DNA from: Spirodela intermedia | Taxonomy: Eukaryota; Streptophyta; Magnoliopsida; Alismatales; Araceae | DNA length: 64,000 bases | Assembly (NCBI GenBank): GCA_902729315.2 | Contig: LR746277.1 | Location: 1,121,001-1,185,000, forward strand | Direction of reading: 5' to 3' | Part shown: positions 1 through 12,863 of the stretch, in pieces | Numbering within the stretch: position 1 is the first letter of the stretch | How the letters are laid out: each line of letters opens with the position of its first letter | Position numbers and translations under genes: made by a program | The notes under the pieces: generated by a model | The model's input: only the letters and a program-made list of their open reading frames with translations | Told to the model about the DNA's origin: nothing | Database searches by the model: none

Positions 1-626
1 ATAAAAACTCCAAATACATCTTGACTGGATTCTAAGATGCATCAAACTCCAAAATCAAGCCTAGATTAAGATGGTATGAATGATCAAGAATACCAGTGAG
101 CTGACCGAATTCAAGGGAGCGTGGGTGATTCCATCAATGAAGAACATTATTATACATGGTGGTTTCCATTGGACGTATACTACCTTCTTTGATCTTTTGT
201 AAAGGGATCTATAGTTCAAGGCATGAGATTCAACCTAAAAAGGGAGACACCCAATGAAGGATTAAATGTTCTGAAGAAGTGTCCCAAACATCAAGCGAAG
301 ATGAAAATTAAAAAATGGATGAAGTCGGCCTGAAAAATCCCTCTGTGAACATTCCAAAAGGGTTCCTCCCTCGGTGTATAATGAATGCTCCTGGTTTTTC
401 ACAAAGGAACATCTAACATATCAGGCAAGGACAACACCAAGGAATTCGAGAAAATGAAGATTACCAAGTGAGGGTCACTTGAGAACAATCATCAGAGTGA
501 AGGGCTTCTTTATAATTGAGAGGATATACGGGAAAGATACTTCACCTCTGGTTTTGTCTAGACGGTTCCTTGAGAGGAGGGCGTTATTACATAAATGCTG
601 CTTCATGTACGATCTCGCTCAGGAAG
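1..626. other. Left flank, no supported gene
   Basis: Mixed-composition DNA left of the first gene. On the minus strand it would be the 3' flank or 3' UTR of the coiled-coil gene that ends at 627. I see only short chance reading frames and no recognisable domain. Confidence 0.5.
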
Positions 627-1040
627 TCATAGGCCTCCCTTGGGCTGAATATCCGAAGGGTCAATAAGGCCTTCGAGGATGACGAGCTGGTCAAGAAGGG
701 CGAATTTCTCATCTTCCAGAGTCTTGATTGTGCCGTCAACCTCACTCAGTTCTCTGTCCAAGACGAAGCTCTCTTCCTCCAGCAGTAAATATCTTCTCCT
801 CAGGGTCCGGTACTCGTTAGACATTGAGGGGTCTGGCAAGGAATCAGGGGCCGACCCATCTGTCTCTTGGAAGGATGAGAAGAGATCAGCCTTCAGAGCC
901 CTCTTTGAGGGCCTTGGCATTCTGAGAGATGAATGTGGCGTCTCCTGCTCCTTAGCATCCACCTTTGGTTGAGCTGATGGCTTCCTTCTCCGTGGTTTAG
1001 GTTTTGATGCATTTGTGGTTGGTGCTCGAAGTTCATCCAT
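627..1040 (-). CDS. Conserved plant coiled-coil protein of unknown function
   Basis: A 137-residue protein on the minus strand. I chose the ATG at 1040 (MDELRAPT...) because a good splice acceptor (ctggtcag) lies 3 bases upstream of it, so the longer open frame to 1160 is probably 5' leader intron. The N-terminal third is basic (KPKPRRRKP, residues about 14-22). The C-terminal half, from about residue 78, is rich in charged and leucine residues (YRTLRRRYLLLEEESF, then a DRELSEVDGTIKTLEDEKF segment), typical of a coiled coil, and it ends in LEGLIDPSD. I recall similar short proteins from other plants with no assigned function. No enzyme motif, signal peptide or membrane segment is visible. The basic patch could suit a nuclear location, which is inference. 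It is probably transcribed divergently from farnesol kinase, with a leader starting in the GC-rich patch near 2650-2960. Confidence 0.7.
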   Translation of the reverse strand: MDELRAPTTNASKPKPRRRKPSAQPKVDAKEQETPHSSLRMPRPSKRALKADLFSSFQETDGSAPDSLPDPSMSNEYRTLRRRYLLLEEESFVLDRELSEVDGTIKTLEDEKFALLDQLVILEGLIDPSDIQPKGGL

Positions 1041-2640
1041 TTCTGACCAGCAATGATGGTATATATGCCTGTGGAAAAACAACTCCCAAAAGGAAGAGAA
1101 TAAGGTTACTGCGAAGATAAAACTATAATTGAGCAGAAAAGAAAAGGTCATTATTTTCATCTTAGATCTCGTCCTTCGATTTTTGTCCTTTATTAAAAAA
1201 AATCATTAGGATATTATTCTGAGAGTTTAATATCAATCTGCCATCTCCAAAGTTTCTGGTGATGACAGCTTTCAGAGAGGCCGATATGTTCTTAGATTCG
1301 GGTTGCAAAGGGGCATGGGCATACAGCCTCAGATATGTTCGTATCACGGAACCTTTAAGATATTTATCCAACTGATTGAAGCTTTAAAACCGTACGAATA
1401 CTCTTTTTGAGAGAAGCGACATGAAGAAACAACTTTTCTTTTCTCGTTCAATGAATTTTTTAAAAGATAAAACCTTTTTTTTAATCTAGTACTTGAATCG
1501 AATGCTTGTTCATAAATTTAGAATTCCCATTCATCAAATAAACTGCATGTAGTGGGAGTAATGTGAGGAATTAGTGAAAGTAGAAAAGACCACAGCAATG
1601 AAAAAAAGTTCAGAGCTCAATGACAGAAGCCAATCCATCATGTATTAGGCAAGTATCATGCAGTCAGATTAGCAGACTAAGGGTTTCTCTCTCTCTCTTT
1701 CTCCCCCTCTCTCCTTTGTTGAAGAGAAAAAGAAGACAGGTTCCCTCACGTAATGGAGAACCCGAATGCAAGAACTTCCTAGAGAGATGACTTTCTGCTC
1801 AAAGCTTCACCTTCAAAACGTTTCCAGAGATGACAGTTAATATTGAGCACCCAGGGTTGAAAATGATACATGATTGAAAAAAGGGGAGCCCTGGCAGCTG
1901 TTCATAATGATTCTTCTGTATAGGCTTTTGATTGCTAGCAATCACATGATCCTAAAGGCTTTTGATTGGAAAATAGCGTATAGCTACGTATTCAGTGAAA
2001 TCTTCGTAAAGGCTTCGGCTTAGAAATCATAGAAATGTCTCCAAGTCTCTATAATGACGCTTTGCTAGAAGGAGAATCAAGAAAAACCTGCATCAAGTTT
2101 TTCAAAGAAGAAGAGGCGTGACAGGTTAATGGATCAGTGCAAAGAATGACAACTAAAGAAATATATGCAAGAAGTTTTCGGAGTCGTCTGAACTACTCAA
2201 GAAACTTTCCTACAAAAACCCTTCCGTAATCAGAAGATCGTTGTGGGCACCGCCCAGAGGAAGATGGCATCAGAACAGTTGAATGACTACCATGATCTCG
2301 TGAGAAACAGCTGCTGGGCTCCCCGATCTAGAAAGATTTCTGCTTAAAATTCAAATGAGAACAGAAAAAATTAATCACTGATAGCGTGCTCATCTCGAAA
2401 CATGAATCGGCGATGAAGAGTCTTTGGGGTTCCTAATCGTTGTTTTTTAAATACCAAGCAATGCGCTATTTTTAATTTTGAGGCATGAATCGGCGAGTGG
2501 GGAATGACTCGGTCGCAAGGAATTCTACTCTCCAATTCAAATGGCGAGGAAATTCCACGCTCGAATGAGAAGTTGCAGCATATGCAGAACATCAACAGAG
2601 TGCCAGAGGAATTTGGAGATCGGAAAACGGTGTACACAAG
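1041..2640. other. Probable 5' leader intron(s), no coding exon recognised
   Basis: AT-leaning DNA upstream of the coiled-coil gene. The splice acceptor just before the start codon implies an intron here if the transcript starts in the GC-rich patch near 2650-2960. Short minus-strand open frames at 1162-1371 and 2371-2637 have no recognisable family and may be chance. Confidence 0.35.
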
Positions 2641-3064
2641 GAGGACGCCCCTGATGAGCAGTCATGGAGGCAGATAAGACGAAGGTCCCAAAGTTTTTGA
2701 ACCGGAGGCCGTCTGAGTTGGATTAAAGAGGAGAGGAGGAAGATTCATCCAAGGAGGTGGAAGCAGATACGAGGGGCAGCTGATCCAACCCGGCGCGGGA
2801 CGGCCTCCTCACCTCACCACAACCTCCCCCTCCGCGTCCTTCTGTGAGATGGGATTCTTCTCCAACCTTCACGCGATTCGATCGAAGTTGTACGCTCCGG
2901 CAGGACTACCTCCTCTCCTGATCCTCTTCACCTGCTGGACCTACCCGAGCCGGAAGGAAGAGCGCAAGGCAGATGGATAGATACCTGATCGGAGGAGAAC
3001 TCTAGGATTGCCGACGGGGTTCGGTGAAGCTCTACCTTCTTATGGCGATGGCGATGCGCGCGCG

Positions 3065-3130
<66 letters not shown>

Positions 3131-3731
3131 AGAGAGAAGAGAGAGGGGAGAGCAAGAGAAAAGCTGTTACCGCCAAGATCTGGCTTATCCTTGCATTAAC
3201 AGTATTTAATGGGCCGTGAAACGGGCCGGATCGGGCCCAGTTCCATCCAGTCCTGACTCTATTCAACCCACTTCCAAAAGACCAAGCCATTATTGCCACG
3301 TGGCATCCTAATCCCACCACCTCTCTCTCTTTCTCTCGCTACATCATGGCCGAAGTCCGGGCTCGGCCGATCCGCCAAGCCTAGAGGGCCGGGCTCACGT
3401 AGTACATAGCGGGCCACGGGGAGCGCTTACGAACCTTCGGGCTTAACCAAGTATCGGGCCGGGCTGATCAACGATTTCGCTCATTTCCAAAGGGCTCCGT
3501 AGAAATCGGGTACGAAGAAGGAATGGCTGTAGAAGAGCAGTGTAAGAAGGTCACTGGGGGCCACTCTTCTGGATTCTCCTCTGGGCGAGGTGAAGGGGAA
3601 GGGGAAGAAGGTGGGGGGGGGACCATGCACACCGGTAGGTGATGATAATCCATGGTGTCGCTACCTAGAGTGGTCCTGGCCTGAAACTACGGAGAAGAAG
3701 AAGGGAAAGGGGGAGAGACCGAGGCTGTAGA
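2640..3731. promoter_or_regulatory. Putative bidirectional promoter between coiled-coil gene and FOLK
   Basis: A GC-rich patch (2640-2960) is followed by a (GC)n-(GA)n tract (about 3055-3150) and further GC-rich DNA. TGGGCC-type site II words, which bind TCP factors and are common in plant housekeeping promoters, occur at 3210-3215 and, in reverse, at 3233-3239. Several more GGGCCGGGC words lie at 3380-3460. The left gene reads leftwards and FOLK reads rightwards, so shared promoter use is plausible. No convincing TATA box was seen. Confidence 0.4.
3055..3150. repeat. (GC)n-(GA)n compound microsatellite
   Basis: About 11 GC/CG units run straight into about 20 uninterrupted AG units (about 3079-3120), then into imperfect GAGA/GAAGA. 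It lies in the intergenic promoter region. Confidence 0.95.
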
Positions 3732-6131
3732 ATGTGGACGGGGCTTGGAAGCCTCGTTGCCGCGGCTGTGCCATGGCCTTGGCGGAGGCGGCCACAGGGA
3801 CGAAGCTATGGAGGGAAGGAGCTCCCTCATCTGCCGTTGGTGCTTCGCCTCTGGGAGGTGCTCCCCGGGCGGGGGCGCCGCGCGGTACCCGGCGGCGCCG
3901 CCTGGGATGGGTCGGTGGCCAGTCGCCGCTTCCGCGTGCGCTGCGGTGGTGGCGTCGCTCCTGGGTCGTCGCTGTTCAGAGATGCTGGCGCGACGGTGCT
4001 GGTGATGGTCGGGGCCTACGCCCTTGTCCGCGCATTTGACGTCCTCACCGCCCGTAAAATTGTCGACCAGGTCTCTATCTCTCTCTCTCTCGCTATCTCC
4101 CTTTTCATTCCAAAAAGGGTAAGCGTTTTCATTCCATAAAGGGTAAAGAGGGTCGGCGAGAGCTTGCATTTTCCTCTGTTTCTTCTATCTTAGTGCGAAC
4201 TTTCTTCCAAATTTCGTGGCTACCACCGAGCTGAATGAAGTCGATTTGGGGTTCAGCTCAGTTTGAAGTAATGGAGTCGTGCTGAATGATTCATATAATT
4301 AGGGAAAGGGATAGGTTAAATGATCCACTAACCTCTTAGGAATGGAGAGATTTGATGAAACACTTAAGCTTTTAGCTGTTTCTGAGGCAGTCGCCTTGAT
4401 TTCGATCTTGTTACAAGTTGTAGAAACGATGAGCATGGATAATTAAAGGGTGAAAAACCGAAATCTTGACCCAGAGCTCAAAATCCCTGATGTTCCTCTC
4501 CAGGGAGAAAAATTAACCAAGGTTGATAATCTTTTGTTATTAATTCGATCTGAGCCTTGGGCTCCCTCAACTGAATCCATTTAAGGTAATAACAAATGGG
4601 TAATGGATTGTGTTTTGGTATCAGAAGAAACATCGGAGAGCCCCACTGAATCCTTTGAAGATGATCCAAACTGGTGTGCATTCAGATTTGTGGAAATCTT
4701 TTCTTTGGTTTGGACATTGGGAACTTGCTTTGTTTGTTTAATTGCTAATATCAAACCCAAAAGCGTGGTGTTGATCACTGTTCATTTGGAGTCAGATTAT
4801 AGGGCTAGAGTTGACTGAGCATTGCATAAATTCTGAGGACGAATGCTCTCCAATGAATAGTTCCTGATGAAACAGAGAGGCCAGTCATAGAAAAAAGATT
4901 CTATCATGTCTCCTGGCCATCAATCTACAGTCTTCCTTCTCTCTATAATAATCAGATATCACGGCTAAGCTGACTAGAAATCTCTGAAAAATCAGGGGAT
5001 AATTTGGAATACTAGTGAGGGTTATTTTCAAGTTGAAAACTGTGGTCTTCCGTAAAGAAAGGCTTCTCAGAATTCCTATTTATTTCCTATCTAGGGCAGA
5101 AGGTGAGCAGAAAGGTCGTCCATGTTCTGTCAGGGATACTATTCATGTCTTCATGGCCGATTTTCAGGTGCCCCTTCCTCCCCGATTCCTTGAAATCCTC
5201 CATGCATACTGGTTTTACTTCTGAATGTTACACTGATAGCCATCTTTCTGGTCCTCAGCTCCTCGCTGGAGGCCCGCCTGTTTGCCTCCCTGGTTCCCCT
5301 GTTAAACTGCCTGAGGCTTGTTATTTATGGCTTCTCCCTGGCGACCGACGAGGGGCTGATCAAATCTGTCACCCGAGAGGGGAAACCTGAGTACTCTCCC
5401 CCGCTCCTTCCCATTCCTCTCATCTGCTCACCTGCCCGCTTTGAACGCTGGAGATGGGCTTTTTCTCTTCAAAGCTTCTTGTTTTTTCTTGCAGGGAATT
5501 GCTCCGAGGCCCTCTCTATTATGTTCTTGTCTTGATGTTCTGTGCCCTGATCTACTGGCGGGATTCTCCTGTGGGGGTCATCGCCCTGTCTATGATGAGT
5601 GGTGGTGATGGTAACCTCTTCGTCCATTGGCTTCATGTTTCTTCGTGATCTGGCTCTGATAAGGAGCCCACCCCTCCCCAGCCAGCCCCAACCCTCTTCC
5701 TCTTCGTCTTCGTCTTCTTGGTAGGGGTCGCCGACATAATGGGGAGGAAGTTTGGAGCGATCAAGCTCCCGTACAATAAACAGAAGAGCTGGGTCGGGAG
5801 CATATGCATGTTTGCCTCTGGCTTCTCCCTCTCAATGGGGTAAGTCTCTTATCTGTTTGACTTTGTCAGTTTGTTCGGCTCCAATTAGTCAGGAAGGGAA
5901 AGTCAACTCTGGGTTTCTGATCTGCTTCCCTGCAGGATGCTCTACTACTTCTCCTCTCTAGGGTACCTCGAGCTGGAGTGGGGAGAGGCGGTGAAGAACG
6001 TCGCCTTGGTCTCTCTGGCGGCGACGGCGGTGGAGTCGCTGCCCATCACCGATGTCCTTGACGACAACATCTCGGTGCCTCTGTTGAGCATGCTGGTGGC
6101 TTCATTGCTTTTTGGCTTCCAAACCCACTGA
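3732..6131 (+). CDS. FOLK: Farnesol kinase, chloroplastic (FOLK), complete six-exon gene
   Basis: CTP-dependent polyprenol kinase that phosphorylates farnesol, with links to abscisic acid signalling in Arabidopsis; a plastid membrane protein related to phytol kinase VTE5. Coding exons: 3732-4070, 5100-5167, 5259-5390, 5495-5610, 5725-5839 and 5936-6131. All junctions are GT-AG and the phases join cleanly to give 321 residues, close to the family's usual length of about 300. Residues 1 to about 85 are Arg/Gly/Ala-rich, as in a transit peptide. Family blocks follow in order: RDAGATVLV, SRKVVHVLSGILFMSSWP, VPLLNCLRLVIYG, SVTREGKPEELLRGPLYY, ALSMMSGGDGVADIMGR, then the C-terminal VESLPITDVLDDNISVPL. 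Several hydrophobic membrane segments are evident. The start is the first ATG of the frame. Intron 1 (1029 bp) is the largest. Exon 1 is strongly GC-rich and later exons are less so. Confidence 0.93.
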
Positions 6132-8760
6132 GCCTCCTCCTCCTCCTCCTCCTCCTGGTACAGAATTAGTTATCTCTTGATTCGGATGAGTGCCCTCAAC
6201 CAAGCACATGTTACAGCAACTGGTTTACTTAAATAGGATTTATTTATTTTCCCATAAAAGGAAAAGAAAGGAGGATTGAGATACAGGCGGAAGGGTAGAC
6301 TAGTGGGGTCTGCTTGGATTTCAGTGTGACTTCTCTCTAGTCTTCTTTGAAAAAAATAAATAAATAGATAAAAGCACTTGAAGATCTTATCTGTTTTCTG
6401 GAATATACTTGAACCCTGCCCAAATTAAAGCTATTCCTGTGCAGGTTCCTTCGATTTATGATATATGGCAGAGGGTAGCTGGCCAGAATGCAGCTGGCCA
6501 GGTTGCAGCCGGTCAGAACGTAGCGTGACAGAGAGTATGTGGTGATGTGCTCACGGACAAAGTTAGCTGGTCAGAACGTGCCTGACAAAAGACAGAGCCG
6601 CCGACGTCACTATGACCAGGAAAGAGAGATGGAGGGTTATAAATGTAAATTCTATTTACAATATATATAAAAGTTATAGAATCTGGATTGGCTTGATTTT
6701 CCGGACTTGGGACTAAAAATCGTGTGTTGAATCGTCATCAATTCTGCCTCAACTCTAGACTTTCTGGGGCACTTTGAGATGACTCTTGTTCCAATTTTTA
6801 AAAAATGCAAGGGTAAAATAGTTACTTTATACGATTAATAGATTGGTTTGCAAACATAGATACAATGATGTCTTGTGTTATAAACCTTATAAGAGCCAAT
6901 CCATGTGGTATTGAAAGGTGGTTAGAAGAACCAAGGAAGAAAGTTAAAAATAGGAAAAATAGATAATAATAAAAAACTTGAGTAATTGTGAAATTAGTTA
7001 TTTGGTGTTCAGAAATTGTTGTTGAAAGAATTATGAATAATTAATCTTTAATGGAAGGAGTTTTTAGATATCCTTAAGAGCGTTTACTAAATAAAGTTAT
7101 TGTCTCTACATTTTTCATATTGAAGGCTCACACTCTCTTGCCAAGGAAGCTTTAATACTAGTTTCAAGTTTGAAGATTTTATTTATTATCAATAAATAGT
7201 TCATAATGGTATGTTACTATTACTAGTCATGAGATTTGACATAATTGATTTCTAGACTTATCAATTCAGAATGGTAAGAAAGGCCTGCTTATACCTTTAG
7301 TTTTTAGTAGAACTTAAAAGATGGGCTCATAAACCTGTAGAGTAGGTAAAAAATGCTAAACCAATGTAAGAATTCTGCATTTTTCTTACCTTGAAAAATC
7401 TCATTCATCCTATTTGTAGACTTGAACAACCCTAAATGTTCCATTGACTTAGTAAAAAGCATCATTTCATCTCTCCCCCTTAGTTTCTACCATAACCCAC
7501 TTTTAGGACTAGGATCTATGAGTAACAACATTTTCTCATATAATTGATCAATGTTCATTCAATCAAGTAATCTTGATCATCTCATCACTCTTTCCTATCC
7601 ACATGCCCAAGTAAACTTATACTCTATATCTGAACATGGATGAGGAATAGAAAAACCTACCATCATGTTTAATGTTGTTCCTATGTTTGAAGTTATTTTT
7701 TTAAATTTAATGTCTTGTTTATTTTTTTTGGAAAGAGTAGAAGACGTTTTATCTTTTATGCTTCAAGAACGACAATTCTATATTTAAATCACTTAAAAAG
7801 TCAAACATCTCTCAAGTGAGGTTGGACTATAGATTTCTGGAAACATAAGCTTGTGAGATGGTAGGTTCTATTTATTTAATTATAGTTAAATGACTACTAA
7901 ATGTCAAATATCTATGAGAAATGTGTCACATGTGATGTTGACAAAAAAATTAGGGAATAATATTTTCCCAATGTGGATAGTAAATTTTATTGACATTTTA
8001 AAAATGAATTTAGACTACCTTATGAAATATTTTTATTTTTCATAGTTTCCATCCAAAAGATGTATGGTTGGATCATGTTGAAGCAATGAGAGCATTATAA
8101 CATTTGACTTTATGTAAGGCTTCAGCTCTTCACGTTTCATACCCACAGTCTAAATGCCCTCATAAAACAATCATTGAACATGTAAATAAAACATAAGATA
8201 TATACCCTTTCTGATTATTTATAGTTAAATTTACTACGTAAGAAATTATTTCAATGCCTCAATTATTTGGGAATTAATTAAAGTCTGAAAAGCATTTAAT
8301 GAATTTATAAATTTGGTTTTTTATCAAGAAATATAAAATCTATTTGTTTGATATAAATTTCATTATGGAATGATCGTTCTAGAAAATACTTTTTATGCTG
8401 ATATAATCGATAAACATATTATGGAACTCAAAGAGGGCTGTTAATACTTCACTCAAATTCTATCAGCCTTGCTCGGATACTTATCAGGTTATCTCCCACT
8501 TCCAACCAAGATCTCCATCTTCCCTTTTCAGTGGCAGTAGCAATAAAATTGTTCAAGTGAAATGGAAATATTATCACCATTGTATTAAAAATTAGGAAGC
8601 AGACTACTTTACTAATTATTATTTTTATTTTCGTATATTTGATAACTGTTCATTACGCCACTTGTGTGCTCCATAGAAGATTTATTTAAAGCCATTTATT
8701 GGTCTCATAAGTAATTGGTCGTTTCCCGCGCAGTGACCTCATAAGTAATCAGACCTGCTG
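6132..8760. other. AT-rich intergenic DNA, no gene seen
   Basis: FOLK 3' flank followed by strongly AT-rich DNA without a usable reading frame. A short GC-richer island at 6460-6620 carries repeated GCTGGCCAG / GCTGGTCAGAACG words. The rest looks like degraded repeat sequence. Confidence 0.6.
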
Positions 8761-9060
8761 ATTATTAATGCAGCCAGCGGACATGGCTCCTGTAACTCGA
8801 GGACTCTGGAGGTCTGGAGGGGCTCCTCTACTCTTTCACCTTCTGTCTCAGGTATTAGTTGACTTGGTCTCAAACGCTTGCTGTGTTACCGTCTCACTTT
8901 CTCTCTCCCTCTCTCGCTGTGGCTCTATACACATTTACATATACACCGAGATGGAGACTCATGGGACCCACCTTCAAGAGATGGGAATATTTTATGCAAG
9001 CAGATAAGCACGATTGATGCCTTGCGTTCACATCCTAATGACTCTTACCCCACTTTCTCG

Positions 9061-9278
9061 GGGCCATATCTCAACGCTTATACAGACCACAATATGAGAA
9101 AATTAAAAATAAATGTGACCTGAACTCTCTCTCTCTCTCTCTCTCTCTCTACCTCCCCCCGTCTTTATGCTTCTCGACTAATCCCTTCTCCCAGGCGACG
9201 CATCCTCTCTTTCTGGCAGCAATATCTCAACGCTTATACGGACCATAATATGTGACAACTAAAAATAAATAAAGCCTC
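9061..9278. repeat. Short direct repeat flanking a CT tract
   Basis: A segment of about 55 bases (ATATCTCAACGCTTATAC...AAAAATAAAT) occurs at about 9066-9120 and again at about 9220-9272 with a few mismatches. The (CT) tract at 9125-9150 lies between them. This points to a local duplication of about 155 bp. Confidence 0.8.
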
Positions 9279-9545
9279 AAAAAATATTAACAAAAAAGAC
9301 AGAAAATTCGATTGCCCCAAAAGCCATTGAAGCCTACATTACGTACATCACTCATAAGCTATAAACGGCAACCTGCCCAATTCTGTTTCCCCACGTCGTC
9401 CTCAATTTTCTCTCTGCTCTCTCTCCCTTGGTCAACCACCAACGCCAACATGAAGGATATTGATGCCATAAAACTTCTACAAAACTCCGCCGAAAAACTG
9501 ATAGAAAGAAACTCATTACCAACATTTAGTAGGAGATGGGCACCA

Positions 9546-9547
<2 letters not shown>

Positions 9548-9590
<43 letters not shown>
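9548..9590. repeat. (CT)n microsatellite
   Basis: About 21 uninterrupted CT units, followed 58 bases later by a 13-base C homopolymer (9648-9660). Confidence 0.95.
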
Positions 9591-9595
<5 letters not shown>

Positions 9596-10180
9596 TTTAT
9601 TCTATTCCAGTCGACTACCCCCTTCTTTGTGGCTCTCAAAAGTCCAACCCCCCCCCCCCCGGCCTTCTCCGGCTCTCTGTCTCTCCCCCCTCGAGGACCG
9701 CTCCAAAGGTAGGACAGCAGTGAGACGGGCCCACGCTCGAAATGCGGCTTATGAATTTTTGCCTCTGCTCGCACTTCAACCCATTTTCTGAACTTTTTCC
9801 TGAACCCCCGCATTAAAGCCGAACGTCACAGTGCCAATATCTAAGAGAGAAAGAGAGAGAGAGAGGCCTCTCGTTTCCGTCCTCTCGTCTTTCGTGGTTC
9901 TGGTTATATCTAGCCCCTCTATTTTCTGATGTCTGAGAGATCCCCGGTGGCTCTTGATTTCCGATCCTTTTAGTCGTGGTCTTGTTCACCAACTTACCCT
10001 TCGGTTTCCATTTCATTCAATTAAACGTCACCTCTCTCTCTCTCTCTCTCTCTTTATCTCTGTACGGTTGGCAAAAGTCAAAGGAAGCTCTTTCCATGTT
10101 ATAGGTGGCCAAGGGAACGCACGCCGGCGGCCGTTTGGAGGTCTTTGACACGATATAGTGAGGTCAAAGAGAGAGGGAGA

Positions 10181-10190
10181 GATAGATACG

Positions 10191-10233
<43 letters not shown>

Positions 10234-10252
10234 TGAGTGAGAGAGAGAGAGA
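10181..10252. repeat. (GATA)n microsatellite running into (GA)n
   Basis: About 11 near-perfect GATA units (about 10190-10233), then GTGAGTGAGAGAGAGAG. Confidence 0.95.
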
Positions 10253-11372
10253 GCATTGAATTAAACATGATTCCCACAGATATAATTAACCATAACTAAT
10301 ACGGCAATTTAAAGAGAAAAAATATTACATTATATTTGAAGGCTTTGATGGTTCAGAAGTGAGAAATAGCTCAATGACGAGAACTGAGGAATTTCCTAGC
10401 TACATTTCAGTATCATGTTTTGACACGTCTTAACTCCCTTTCTTGGGCTCTTCTTCCACCCTAATTCTTGCCGATGAAAGTCAAAATAATATATTTTTAT
10501 GTCATATGCGCTTAATTAAAAAAACATATTCTCAATACGTGTTTGAAAAGGTTCAAATGACGTTGAATAAACCAGTTACTTATTAGTTCAGTGGGCTTGG
10601 AAGATGATTTTTCTTGAGGGATCAAGTTCTTTCTGTGTCCATCTCGCCCGTGGCCGTAGGGGCCTTTGAGTTGACCCGGTCAACCGTAGAACATAGTATT
10701 AGTTGACAGCACAGAGCAGAAAATTCGTCCTGGCCATTCAGTGCTTGAGAACGTTTCCCCGTGGGTCCTAGTGAGACTTGGGGTCTCCTACCTTCCCTTT
10801 CGGTTCTCTCTCTCTCCCTCTGTGTATTTCTCTCTCTGTGTTCTCTGTCTCTGTAGGTGGCATAAACATAGTCAATGTGTCGGCGGGTGCCATGGGAACG
10901 TCCTGTGAGCGTTCACCGTGGGATATTTATTGACCTCGTGTCTAGAGTGGTCCACGTGGGCTTAACATCAACCTTTTTTTGAAGCGTTCCGTAAGGGAAT
11001 AATCCACCTGTACTCAACCGATCTCTCTCTCTCTCTCTCTCGCATAGATCTCGGCTTTTGATCAACGGCGCGATCGCCCAAGCGGGATGAATTTGAACCA
11101 CTTATGAGAGAGAGAGAGAGAGAGAGAGACAGAGGAGGTGCCGTGTGGGTGACCGAGGGACACGGAAAAAAGATGCCGACTTGCGGACTTCAGAGGCTCC
11201 CATAAAGAAGAGCGAGAGAGAAAGGAGAGAGAGAAGAGGGGGGGGGGAGAGAGAGAGGGGTTTAAACGGAGCCCAGGAGGACTACATTCAGCAACACAGA
11301 GAGAGAGAGAGAGGGAGGGGGAGAGAGAGAAAGAGAGGGGAGAAGGATCAGGGATTGCGGTTTGGGGAGGGG

Positions 11373-12806
11373 ATGGGGGGAAGCAGAAGAGGAGGTGGTT
11401 GCGGGGGGGAGGAAGATGAGCCCGTGAGTCCAGCTGGGCGATTCTTCCTACAACCGGAGATGGACCAGGTGATCAATTCCGTCTTCGGCTTCGAGAACCC
11501 CATCGACATTCCCGCCGTCAAGGCCGAGTGCCAGCGGACCCTCATCCGTTTCCACCCTCGTCTGCGTTGCCTCCTTGTAAGCAAAGCAAAGTCTATATCT
11601 TCCCCTCTTCTTCCCCTCTTCTTCCCCTTCCCTTATTCTCCAATTCGGATCCTCAGGTGACAGACAAGAAAGGGCGGGAGCACTGGCGGCCGGCGCCGGC
11701 GTTCGACATGGACGACCACGTGCTCGTCGTCCCCGAAGAAGACGACGACGGTAGCGAGAGCTACGTCAGCGATTACGTGGCGGCGCTGACCGTCTCAACG
11801 CCGCTCAGCATGGAGAAGCCGCTGTGGAAGATGCACATCCTTCCGAGCCGGCGCTGCATCGTCCTGCGGCTGCACCACGCCCTCGGCGACGGCGTCTCTC
11901 TCATGTCCCTCTTTCTCGCCTCGTGCGAGCGCACCGACGACCCATCTCTGCCGGTGACCATCCCCGGGGACGGCCCACGGGGTAAGAAAGCTCCGCTCAC
12001 GGCCCTCTCTCTGGTGGCGCTCCTCTGGAGGGCCCTGAAGGTGGCCTTCTTCACCTTCTTCTTCGTCGTGAATTTCCTTCTTCACGCCGCCTGGGAAAAG
12101 GACGAGCCCAACCCGATCTCCGGCGGCGCCGGCGTCGAGCTCTGGCCCCGGAAGCTGGTGACGGTGACCTTCGACCTCGATGATATCAAGACCGTCAAGG
12201 CGAGGCTCAACGGGGTACGCTCAGCTGTCTGATCACCTCTCCTGCTTAATTACGTACTTCATTTTACGTCAATTACGTCAACGTCATTATCCCGATCATA
12301 ATTATGATATCTTGGCGGAGGGTCAGCCGCTCCAGGGTGGGGTCCACCACCAGCAGCACGGGATCCAGCCTGGGTTGCGATTAGTTTCCCTGGAGGAGAT
12401 GGAAGATGACGAACGCGTACTTTTAAGGATTATTTACCTCTAAACCCCCACCCCGTAAAAACCTTGATTACTGGCCGGATGGATGGATGTGGTTCTATCC
12501 CAGGAACATCTTTGCTTTCAGTTTTTCACCTAAAGAAAAATTCGTTATATTTGAAGGAAAAATCGTTGAGTTACTCTTTTTATATTAGATGCATTCGGGA
12601 GATTTTAAAATAATTAAGAATATGCCACGTTATATGGTTTGAAGATAAGGTCTAAATGAAAAATGCATAACTTCGTACCCAAACCTTGTGTACTTTATTC
12701 AATATTTCTAAAGGCTTTTATTTCACTCTATTTGCTGGTATAATTAGGTTTGTTAGGTTTTCATTGGTTAATAGACACGGTTATTACAACTATGCTTAAT
12801 TATCTT

Positions 12807-12863
<57 letters not shown>

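Larger units (their letters stand above)
8761..11372. other. Intergenic region dense in CT/GA simple repeats, upstream of WSD1-like gene
   Basis: Contains CT tracts at about 9125-9150, 9548-9590, 10031-10053 and 11023-11041, a 13-base C run ending at 9660, a GATA array, and GA-rich DNA at 11106-11340 directly before the WSD1-like start. Open frames here (for example 9312-9791) are encoded mostly by the simple repeats and match no family. The last few hundred bases are presumably the WSD1-like promoter and leader. Confidence 0.6.

Noticed and set aside
9312-9791. 159-codon plus-strand frame
   Set aside because: Much of it is encoded by a (CT)n tract and a C homopolymer (SLSLSLSL, PPPP). No conserved domain.
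12811-12861. GA tract considered as part of a CRISPR-like or satellite array
   Set aside because: It is a plain dinucleotide microsatellite in an intron, with no spacer structure.
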